Of a DNA stretch of 9,958 bases, positions 1 through 5,075 are shown one piece after another. Every line of letters starts with the position of its first letter. Within the stretch, counting starts at the first letter, position 1. Source of the stretch: Ruminococcus sp. UBA4385 (lineage in GTDB: Bacteria; Bacillota_A; Clostridia; Oscillospirales; Ruminococcaceae); assembly GCA_002391065.1 (NCBI GenBank), contig DGRP01000128.1:460-10417 (forward strand), in the 5' to 3' direction. The position numbers were made by a program, and so were the translations under genes. Below the pieces are notes generated by a model. The model ran no database searches, was not told the DNA's origin, and saw nothing but the letters and a program-made list of their open reading frames with translations.

Positions 1-1651
1 TGCTTACCTCAGGTCTTACCTCAGGAATAGCCTTGAGCATAATCTCATCAAGAATATAATCTCTTGCCTTATGAGTCTTAGCAAAAGCACTCTCGATAAT
101 ATCATAGGTCAGTCCGTCAACCTTAATATCTACCTGAATAGCTGTGATTCCGTTCTTGGTACCGCCAACCTTAAAGTCCATATCGCCGTAGAAGTCCTCA
201 AGTCCCTGAATATCCACCATAGTCATCCAGCTGCCGTCTTCCTTAGTAATAAGGCCGCATGAGATACCTGCTACAGGAGCTTTGATCGGAACACCTGCTG
301 CCATGAGTGCAAGCGTAGAGCCGCAGATAGAAGCCTGTGAAGTAGAACCGTTCGAGGAAAGCACCTCAGATACGCATCTGATAGCATAAGGGAAATCCTC
401 AACTGAAGGAAGTACAGGAACAATAGCTCTTTCAGCGAGAGCTCCGTGACCGATCTCTCTTCTTCCGGGGCCTCTTGAAGGTCTTGTCTCACCTACAGAG
501 TAGGACGGGAAATTATACTGGTGCATATATCTCTTTGTAGTCTCTTCATCAATTCCGTCAAGCTTCTGAGCATCGGAAACAGGACCGAGAGTACAAACAG
601 TCAGCACCTGAGTCTGACCTCTGGTGAAGATACCTGAGCCGTGAACTCTGGGCAGTACGTCAACCTCAGCTGCGAGAGGTCTGATCTCATCTATACCTCT
701 GCCGTCAACTCTCTTGCCCTCATAGAGCCAGTCTCTTACTATTGTCTTCTGAGCCTTATACATAACCTCTCCGATAATTTCGGGAAGATTCTCATACTCT
801 TCGGAGAATGTCTCAAGAATCTCGTCCTGAATAGGAACAAGTCTTGCATCTCTTACAGTCTTATCATCGGTATCAAGTGCATACTTGAGCTTTTCACCAA
901 ACTGAGCTGCGATCTTGTCCATAAGGTCATGATCAAGCTCCATAGACTCAAACTCAAACTTAGGCTTACCGATCTGAGCCTGAATATCTTTAATGAATGC
1001 AACCATTTTCTTGATCTCTGCATGACCGAACTTGATAGCCTCAAGCATAAGGTCATCAGGGATCTCATCAGCGCCTGCCTCGATCATTACGACCTTATCC
1101 TCTGAGCCTGCAACTGTAAGGTTAAGTCTGTTGTTCTGTCTCTGCTCAAGAGTAGGGTTAAGAACAAGCTCACCGTCAACATAGCCTACATTAATTGAAG
1201 CTACAGGTCCGTTCCAAGGAATGTCAGAGATAGAGATAGCAACTGCTGCACCGATCATACCTGCAATTTCAGGCGAATTATCAGGGTCAACTGAAAGTAC
1301 TGTCATTACAACAGATACATCATTTCTCATATCCTTAGGGAAAAGAGGTCTGATAGGTCTGTCTACGCATCTGGAAGCAAGAATAGCCTTATCGGAAGCC
1401 TTTCCTTCTCTCTTTGTGAAAGAGCCGGGTATTCTGCCGACTGAGTACATTTTCTCCTCAAAATCAACTGAAAGAGGGAAAAAGTCTACACCCTCTCTGG
1501 GCTTTGCAGAAGCTGTTACGTTTGCCATAACTACAGTCTCGCCGTATCTTACCCAGCAAGAACCGTTAGCAAGGCCGCAGGTCTTTCCTGTTTCAATCAC
1601 AACAGGTCTGCCTGCATAAGTAGTTTCAAAAGTTCTGAAATTTTCAAACAT
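1..1651 (-). CDS. pnp: Polyribonucleotide nucleotidyltransferase (PNPase), 5' part; gene runs off the left edge
   Basis: PNPase degrades RNA 3'-to-5' by phosphorolysis and acts in RNA turnover, usually as a trimer. The reading frame is open from ATG 1651 to the window edge, giving 550 residues of a family of about 700. The first RNase PH-like domain includes FTKREGK and RPIRPLFP; the all-alpha linker follows (about residues 210-310). The second, catalytic RNase PH domain carries GKRVDGRG, FTRGQTQ, RPSRGPGRREIGHGALAE (about 385-405) and GDMDFKVGGT near 485-495, which holds the family's catalytic aspartates. The C-terminal KH and S1 RNA-binding domains are not in the window; they should lie to the left. 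The start is supported by GGAGG at 1660-1664, 8 nt upstream. The gene follows rpsO, the classic bacterial order. No frameshift or missing motif was seen. Confidence 0.97.
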   Translation of the reverse strand, partial: MFENFRTFETTYAGRPVVIETGKTCGLANGSCWVRYGETVVMANVTASAKPREGVDFFPLSVDFEEKMYSVGRIPGSFTKREGKASDKAILASRCVDRPIRPLFPKDMRNDVSVVMTVLSVDPDNSPEIAGMIGAAVAISISDIPWNGPVASINVGYVDGELVLNPTLEQRQNNRLNLTVAGSEDKVVMIEAGADEIPDDLMLEAIKFGHAEIKKMVAFIKDIQAQIGKPKFEFESMELDHDLMDKIAAQFGEKLKYALDTDDKTVRDARLVPIQDEILETFSEEYENLPEIIGEVMYKAQKTIVRDWLYEGKRVDGRGIDEIRPLAAEVDVLPRVHGSGIFTRGQTQVLTVCTLGPVSDAQKLDGIDEETTKRYMHQYNFPSYSVGETRPSRGPGRREIGHGALAERAIVPVLPSVEDFPYAIRCVSEVLSSNGSTSQASICGSTLALMAAGVPIKAPVAGISCGLITKEDGSWMTMVDIQGLEDFYGDMDFKVGGTKNGITAIQVDIKVDGLTYDIIESAFAKTHKARDYILDEIMLKAIPEVRPEVS

Positions 1652-1692
1652 ACTGTTATCCTCCGTTAATTTATTTTCAGCTGCGGTGATAA

Positions 1693-1746
1693 CATTAGCA
1701 ATAAACACAATCCTCATTAGCTGAGGGCTCTGTTTGTTGCTAAATG
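1693..1746 (-). promoter_or_regulatory. Long stem-loop in the pnp 5' leader
   Basis: On the minus strand TAGCAACAAACA (1731-1742) pairs with TGTTTATTGCTA (1696-1707) over 12 positions with one mismatch. Inside it CCTCA (1722-1726) pairs with TGAGG (1712-1716) around a 5-nt loop. CAT/ATG extends the base past a single bulged A. The structure lies 40-95 nt upstream of the pnp start. In E. coli a comparable pnp leader hairpin is cut by RNase III and then used by PNPase to repress its own synthesis; a parallel role here is inference. A second possible pairing, TGTTATC with GATAACA next to the Shine-Dalgarno (1654-1660 with 1688-1694), would compete with the base of this stem. Confidence 0.55.
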
Positions 1747-1781
1747 ATGTCTCCGCAAGCTTTTTAACAACACCTTAAATA

Positions 1782-1825
1782 AACACCAAAAGGCAGAGAC
1801 AATTATCCTGCCCTGCCTTGGTGTT
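1782..1825 (-). terminator. Hairpin between rpsO and pnp, partial terminator or processing site
   Basis: On the minus strand AACACCAAGGCAG (1813-1825) pairs with CTGCCTTTTGGTGTT (1782-1796) over 13 bp with a 2-nt bulge, starting 9 nt after the rpsO stop. The downstream side reads TATTTAAGG, a poor U-tract. It is therefore more likely a leaky terminator, or a 3'-end stabilising or processing hairpin, that sets the rpsO/pnp ratio than a full stop. Confidence 0.6.
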
Positions 1826-1834
1826 ACATCTGAA

Positions 1835-2101
1835 TTACTTACGAATTCCGAGTTTTTCGATAGTAGCTCTGTATCTCTCGATATCGTTGTTCTTGAGATA
1901 CTTAAGAAGGTTTCTTCTCTTACCGATCATCTTGAACAGACCGCTTCTGGAGTGGTTATCCTTCTTATGTGTCTTGAGGTGTTCAGTAAGGTCGCTGATT
2001 CTCTTTGTAAGGATAGCGATCTGAACCTCGGGTGAGCCTGTGTCGGTCTCGTGAGTTCTGTTGGCTTCAATAATAGCCGTCTTCTCGTCTTTTCTGAGCA
2101 T
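1835..2101 (-). CDS. rpsO: Small ribosomal subunit protein S15
   Basis: S15 binds the 16S rRNA central domain early in 30S assembly. The protein shows the family core [13 protein letters not shown], the [11 protein letters not shown] segment that contacts RNA, and the C-terminal [12 protein letters not shown] and LGIRK. From the ATG at 2101 it has 88 residues; the family norm is 88-89. An upstream in-frame ATG at 2107 would add two residues, but it sits only 2 nt from the GAGG at 2110-2113, whereas the ATG at 2101 is 8 nt away. I therefore choose 2101. It is the first gene of the rpsO-pnp unit and has two upstream promoters and a structured leader. Confidence 0.97.
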   Translation of the reverse strand: MLRKDEKTAIIEANRTHETDTGSPEVQIAILTKRISDLTEHLKTHKKDNHSRSGLFKMIGKRRNLLKYLKNNDIERYRATIEKLGIRK

Positions 2102-2108
2102 TTTCATT

Positions 2109-2213
2109 ACCTCTTTCTGAATTATTATCCTCTGAAAAAGAATATGGCAGGTAACATTCTCACTATGGAGCGCAGCCCATATTCTGTCGCAGGGAACGCT
2201 GTATATACACAGC
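2109..2213 (-). promoter_or_regulatory. Structured rpsO leader, candidate S15 autoregulatory element
   Basis: The roughly 105-nt leader between promoter P1 and the rpsO start contains two hairpins. The first is GCTGT/ACAGC (2198-2213). The second is an 8-bp helix, GAATATGG (2177-2184) with CCATATTC (2140-2147), enclosing about 29 nt that could form a further branch. S15 represses its own mRNA in several bacteria by binding leader structures that differ between lineages. That this leader does so is inference; I could not match it to a specific known S15-binding class. Confidence 0.45.
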
Positions 2214-2219
2214 TTTTTT

Positions 2220-2248
2220 ATTATACACTAAATCCCCCGAATTGTAAA
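2220..2248 (-). promoter_or_regulatory. rpsO promoter P1 (proximal)
   Basis: On the minus strand the -35 TTTACA (2243-2248) and -10 TATAAT (2220-2225) are separated by exactly 17 nt. Transcription should begin near 2213, giving a leader of about 105 nt. The -35 lies inside an inverted repeat (2241-2272). Confidence 0.8.
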
Positions 2249-2272
2249 GAGTGTTTACACTTTTTTTACAAT
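2241..2272. repeat. Nested inverted repeat overlapping the rpsO P1 -35
   Basis: Outer arms ATTGTAAA (2241-2248) and TTTACAAT (2265-2272) are perfect complements. Nested inside are AGTGT (2250-2254) and ACACT (2257-2261). It would form a hairpin in transcripts from the distal promoter P2, or it could be a protein-binding site covering the P1 -35. No regulator is identified. Confidence 0.5.
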
Positions 2273-2292
2273 TATTATTATCCGAGAGAATA

Positions 2293-2313
2293 ATGCTATA
2301 ATTATTATAGCAT
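2293..2313. repeat. Perfect palindrome containing back-to-back TGCTATAAT sequences
   Basis: ATGCTATAAT (2293-2302) is followed by one T and then its exact complement (2304-2313). The same extended -10 sequence therefore appears on both strands. Only the minus-strand copy has a good -35 (see P2). Confidence 0.55.
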
Positions 2314-2333
2314 ACATACATTTATAGTGTCAA
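2304..2333 (-). promoter_or_regulatory. rpsO promoter P2 (distal)
   Basis: On the minus strand the -35 is a perfect TTGACA (2328-2333) and the -10 is TATAAT (2304-2309) with an 18-nt spacer and an upstream TG (extended -10). It lies about 85 nt upstream of P1 and would give a leader of about 195 nt that includes the nested inverted repeat. Confidence 0.75.
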
Positions 2334-2365
2334 GATATCAAGTTCAAATTTTTCAAAATCAGTAC

Positions 2366-2394
2366 TTGACAAAACAAAAAAACTGTGCTATAAT
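2366..2394 (+). promoter_or_regulatory. tRNA-Leu promoter
   Basis: Consensus TTGACA (2366-2371), 17-nt spacer and TATAAT (2389-2394), with TG preceding the -10. The expected start is about ten bases before the tRNA gene. Full consensus fits a strong stable-RNA promoter. Confidence 0.9.
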
Positions 2395-2410
2395 TAATCC
2401 TGTTAAATTT

Positions 2411-2494
2411 GCAGGTGTGGCGGAATTGGCAGACGCGCTAGCTTCAGGTGCTAGTGTTCGCAAGGACGTGTGGGTTCAAGTCCCACCATCTGCA
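2411..2494 (+). tRNA. tRNA-Leu (anticodon CAG)
   Basis: This is an 84-nt class II tRNA. The acceptor stem is GCAGGTG (2411-2417) with CATCTGC (2487-2493, one G-U pair), and the discriminator is A2494. The anticodon stem CTAGC/GCTAG encloses loop TTCAGGT, placing anticodon CAG at 2445-2447, which reads CUG leucine codons. A long variable arm (GTTC-GCAA-GGAC) is typical of tRNA-Leu. The T arm GTGGG-TTCAAGT-CCCAC is canonical. The 3' CCA is not encoded, so it must be added by a nucleotidyltransferase. It is a single gene with its own promoter and terminator. Confidence 0.97.
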
Positions 2495-2501
2495 CTGAGA
2501 G

Positions 2502-2536
2502 GCCTCTGAATTTTTTGTTCAGAGGCTTGTTTTTTT
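2502..2536 (+). terminator. Rho-independent terminator of tRNA-Leu
   Basis: GCCTCTGAA (2502-2510) pairs perfectly with TTCAGAGGC (2518-2526) around a T-rich 7-nt loop, followed by TTGTTTTTTT. It lies 7 nt after the mature tRNA 3' end. Confidence 0.93.
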
Positions 2537-2545
2537 CTTGATTTT

Positions 2546-2572
2546 TTGACAAAATTGTGATATTATTATGTT
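2546..2572 (+). promoter_or_regulatory. Possible promoter of the HTH gene
   Basis: There is a perfect -35 TTGACA (2546-2551), but no good -10 at 17 nt. The nearest candidate is TATGTT (2567-2572), with a short 15-nt spacer. A weak or activator-dependent promoter is plausible. Confidence 0.4.
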
Positions 2573-2602
2573 GTAGGATCAATTTGAGAGGCAGGCTTTT
2601 GT

Positions 2603-3028
2603 ATGAAATACTCTACAACAGAATTATTGTCTGAACTGAAAAGTACCGAAGAGTACGATTCTTTTCTTGAAGAAAACAAAGATGAACTGCTAAAAAGAAA
2701 CGTTGCAAATATGCTCAATGAGATCATAGTCCGTAAAAAGATTTCTAAGAGTCAGCTTATTAATGATTCTCAGATAAACCGTATTTATGCTTATCAGATT
2801 TTATCAGGTGCGAAAAGCTCTCCGACCAGAGACAAGCTGTTATGTCTGCTTATTGCATTACACCTATCATTAGATGAGATACAGGCATTCCTGAAATCAA
2901 ACGGCTATCCGCAATTATATCCAAGAATAAAAAGAGACAGCATAATTATTTTCTGTATAAACAAAGGGTCCACTGTTGTTGAAACGAATTACGAGCTGTT
3001 TTCACACGAGGAAAAGGCATTGTTATGA
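2603..3028 (+). CDS. Small XRE/Cro-like helix-turn-helix protein
   Basis: This is a 141-residue soluble protein. Residues 1-34 are a charged, helical lead-in. Residues 35-97 look like a five-helix XRE/Cro domain: NMLNEIIVRKKISKSQLI, a turn, then INRIYAYQILSGAKSSPTRDKLL and IALHLSLDEIQAFLK. The recognition helix is likely around INRIYAYQI (59-67). The tail (100-141) contains YPRIKRD and INKGSTVVETN, a pattern I associate from memory with small clostridial HTH proteins encoded near Ser/Thr kinases. A purine-rich site (GAGAGGCAGG, 2586-2595) precedes the ATG by 7 nt. It converges on the kinase/zinc-ribbon operon. Its DNA target is unknown; it may regulate, or be a substrate of, the neighbouring kinase (inference). 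Confidence 0.8.
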   Translation: MKYSTTELLSELKSTEEYDSFLEENKDELLKRNVANMLNEIIVRKKISKSQLINDSQINRIYAYQILSGAKSSPTRDKLLCLLIALHLSLDEIQAFLKSNGYPQLYPRIKRDSIIIFCINKGSTVVETNYELFSHEEKALL

Positions 3029-3031
3029 TAT

Positions 3032-3068
3032 AAAGAGCACAGCTGCACAGCTATGCTCTTTTCTTATT
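3032..3068 (+). terminator. Convergent terminator shared by the HTH gene and the kinase operon
   Basis: AAAGAGCA (3032-3039) pairs with TGCTCTTT (3054-3061). AGCT/AGCT extends the stem past one mismatch around loop GCAC. The plus-strand tail TTCTTATTT is a fair U-tract. On the minus strand the tail CTTTATATC is weaker, so termination of the kinase operon here may be less efficient. Confidence 0.85.
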
Positions 3069-4098
3069 TCATTGCAACTATCCAGTATGCCAGACATTCG
3101 CCTGTCTTTCCGACATTGGGGGCAAAATTATCTCCGGCCGGATCTCTTCTGCATACAACAGACAGATAATTGTAGTCTTTGATCCCATATGAAAGGTTGG
3201 TCTGATTTATATTTACGTAATCTAGCCATTCAAAATCATCAGGGTATGAGCCTACGGTCATAAAATCTCTTTTGACCCAATTAATAAATACTTCTTTATC
3301 GTCTTTGCCTTTTTCGTTCCTCCAAAAGCACCATACAATAACAAACTGCACCTCATGGTCCAATGAAAGGCCTACCTCTTCAAAATAAGGCAAGGGATTA
3401 ATTTCCTGATCAAGATGGTTTTCTGACAGAGCATCTACCGCCTTTTGACAAGCTCTGTCAAGCTGACCGCTTGCATGAAGAAGATTTGCACCATATTTTT
3501 CTCTCATAGGGTTGACAAAATCACACAGAGCATTTGAAAGCCCGGTTGAGCCCTCCGTGGACAAGTATTCTGTTGCTTCATCTTCATAGTCTTGTTGGTT
3601 TTCATAGCGCTCTTCATTTTCATAGTTGTAGTCTGGTGTTTCTGCAATGACGGGTTCAGGCGCTGCGGTTGTAGTTGTGGTGACGGTAGTGGTCTCTGTG
3701 ACTGCTTCGGAATCGGATTCTTCGGCAGAAGAGGAGGATCCTGAAGCTGCTGAGGTTTCAGCAGCCGAACTTGTATCAGAATTATAATATGATGACGAAT
3801 CAACTATTTCATCAACGTCAGACGAATATTCAGTATCACTCGGAACAATGGCCGTCATTTTTTTATTGTCAGGCACCGATGCCTTAGGAAGACTTTTTCC
3901 TAAAGTATTATGCGCAAATATCACGGCTCCCGTTATTACTGCGGCAGCACACAACGCACTTGCAGCAATAGCAGGTACAGACACAATCTTTGCCTTCGGC
4001 ATAGAGATAGTCTGCCTTGGGTTAAGAGCGCTCATACAGTAAAAGCAAAATTTAGAACTCTTGGGAAGCTCGGCTCCGCAATTCGGGCATTTATTCAT
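3064..4098 (-). CDS. Zinc-ribbon, single-TM, Thr-rich surface protein with probable CAP-like C-terminal domain
   Basis: From ATG 4098 the protein has 344 residues. Residues 4-21 are a cytoplasmic zinc ribbon (CPNC, then CFYC). Residues 41-63 are one TM helix. Residues 85-180 are a low-complexity Ser/Thr/Glu/Tyr linker that includes a run rich in TTT. Residues 185-344 form a folded domain. Its start (LCDFVNPMREKYG...LDRACQKAVDAL) and later NWVKRDF...NLSYGI resemble CAP/SCP (YkwD-like) domains, but the usual conserved His/Glu residues are not evident, so this call is tentative. The orientation implied is zinc ribbon inside, CAP-like domain outside. The start codon overlaps the kinase stop (ATGA), and GGAGG (4107-4111) lies 8 nt upstream inside the kinase gene; GTG 4107 overlaps that site and is not favoured. 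Likely a membrane partner or substrate of the kinase (inference). Confidence 0.8.
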   Translation of the reverse strand: MNKCPNCGAELPKSSKFCFYCMSALNPRQTISMPKAKIVSVPAIAASALCAAAVITGAVIFAHNTLGKSLPKASVPDNKKMTAIVPSDTEYSSDVDEIVDSSSYYNSDTSSAAETSAASGSSSSAEESDSEAVTETTTVTTTTTAAPEPVIAETPDYNYENEERYENQQDYEDEATEYLSTEGSTGLSNALCDFVNPMREKYGANLLHASGQLDRACQKAVDALSENHLDQEINPLPYFEEVGLSLDHEVQFVIVWCFWRNEKGKDDKEVFINWVKRDFMTVGSYPDDFEWLDYVNINQTNLSYGIKDYNYLSVVCRRDPAGDNFAPNVGKTGECLAYWIVAMK

Positions 4099-4838
4099 TT
4101 GCACCACCTCCGTGCCTTTGCAAGAGCAGTATTCAGCTCGTTTGCATCATTATATCTTTCGCTCGGATTTATTGACAGACATTTTTGAAGTATCTTCTTT
4201 ATATGCTTGTTTTCGCACATTTTCACAGAGGGGTGAACTCCCGTTATAAGCATATTAAGTATAACGCAAAGAGAATAAAGATCAGTTCTGTTATCAGACT
4301 GTAAAAAGCCGAACTGCTCTGGCGCAGCATAGCCAATTGTTCCAAGAACAGTAGTATCACCGTCATTGGATTTTTTATATAATCTGGCTGAATCAAAATC
4401 TATTATCTTAATAGTATTATCATCTGTAATGATTATATTTTCAGGTTTAAGGTCCCTGTGTACAATGCTGCACTGATGAAGCGCATACAAGCCTTTGCAT
4501 ATATTCATTACAATATCAACAGCCTCTCGCTCCCCCATATTATGATCTAAATCCTCCAGAGTAACACCCTCACAGAATTCCTCATATATGATATAAGCAT
4601 CATCAGCTTCGGCAATCTCATATATACTGCACACATTTTCCGAGTTGATATTCTGAAGTATCTTATAGACCTCTATATCCGCGGGCTTGAATATTGTTGT
4701 ACGAACCAGCTGATGACCCTTATCATCACTTAAAAGTACTTTTTCGTGACTGCTTTTTTTTACAAGGTAATTAGTTACAGTAAATCTATCAGATATAATA
4801 TCTTCAAGCTCTTTATAATCAACACACGCATCAAACAC
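4095..4838 (-). CDS. Soluble Ser/Thr protein kinase (Hanks type, short clostridial form)
   Basis: This is a 247-residue kinase domain with no TM, PASTA or other sensor domain. Visible motifs are HRDLKPEN (127-134; catalytic D129, K131, N134), IIDFDSAR (DFG replaced by DFD, metal Asp 147), GTIGYAAPEQFG activation segment/APE region (166-177), the F-helix RTDLYSL (D186) and NPSERY (R228). The N-lobe is divergent: no GxGxxG loop is seen at 20-36, and the usual VAIK lysine position falls in LVRTTIF (44-50). E56 may be the helix-C glutamate. Activity is likely but not certain. The start is GTG 4838, with AGGAAG 9 nt upstream; ATG 4831 is out of frame. It is translationally coupled to the downstream zinc-ribbon gene, which may localise the kinase at the membrane. 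Confidence 0.92.
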   Translation of the reverse strand: MFDACVDYKELEDIISDRFTVTNYLVKKSSHEKVLLSDDKGHQLVRTTIFKPADIEVYKILQNINSENVCSIYEIAEADDAYIIYEEFCEGVTLEDLDHNMGEREAVDIVMNICKGLYALHQCSIVHRDLKPENIIITDDNTIKIIDFDSARLYKKSNDGDTTVLGTIGYAAPEQFGFLQSDNRTDLYSLCVILNMLITGVHPSVKMCENKHIKKILQKCLSINPSERYNDANELNTALAKARRWCK

Positions 4839-4877
4839 TTTACTGCACTTCCTTACAGAAAAAAACTTTTCTAATCT

Positions 4878-4906
4878 ATTATATCATATAGAAATACTGT
4901 TTTCAA
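4878..4906 (-). promoter_or_regulatory. Promoter of the kinase/zinc-ribbon operon
   Basis: On the minus strand TTGAAA (4901-4906), a 17-nt spacer and TATAAT (4878-4883), with TG before the -10. The predicted start near 4871 leaves a leader of about 33 nt before GTG 4838. Confidence 0.8.
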
Positions 4907-4967
4907 GCACGAATAAAAAAATTTATATATTTTTCCAAATATGCTTGGTGAATTTATCTGTCACGAA

Positions 4968-4993
4968 GTTTTTTTATTATGTTTTTTTATTAT
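4968..4993 (+). repeat. Tandem 13-bp duplication upstream of the sensor promoter
   Basis: GTTTTTTTATTAT occurs twice head to tail (4968-4980 and 4981-4993), ending one base before the -35 at 4995. It sits where an UP element or a curved-DNA activator tract would lie. It may equally be a slippage product. Confidence 0.7.
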
Positions 4994-4994
4994 A

Positions 4995-5023
4995 TTGACA
5001 TAAAGCCTATATAATGATATAAT
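4995..5023 (+). promoter_or_regulatory. Promoter of the HD-GYP sensor/BMP operon
   Basis: Perfect TTGACA (4995-5000), 17-nt spacer and TATAAT (5018-5023) with TG upstream of the -10. A second TATAAT at 5010-5015 is only 9 nt from the -35 and is unlikely to be used with it. The start is expected near 5030, giving a leader of about 45 nt. Confidence 0.88.
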
Positions 5024-5075
5024 TAGTATAGATTTTTATACCCAAAAACAACTATTCAGCCAAGGCGGAATTATT

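Noticed and set aside
641..1619. Plus-strand open frames at 641-1105 and 1221-1619
   Set aside because: They lie antisense to pnp, whose reading frame has unmistakable family motifs; no ribosome-binding site or recognisable product.
2327..2509. Plus-strand 60-residue open frame
   Set aside because: It runs through the promoter and whole body of tRNA-Leu, so it is a by-product of the tRNA sequence.
3504..3803. Minus-strand 99-residue Pro/Gln-rich open frame
   Set aside because: It is a frame shadow of the Ser/Thr/Glu low-complexity linker of the zinc-ribbon protein.
4829..4831. ATG near the kinase 5' end as a possible start
   Set aside because: It is out of frame with the kinase; GTG 4838 is in frame and has AGGAAG 9 nt upstream.
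5010..5015. First TATAAT as the sensor -10
   Set aside because: Only 9 nt separate it from TTGACA; the copy at 5018-5023 has the ideal 17-nt spacing and TG extension.
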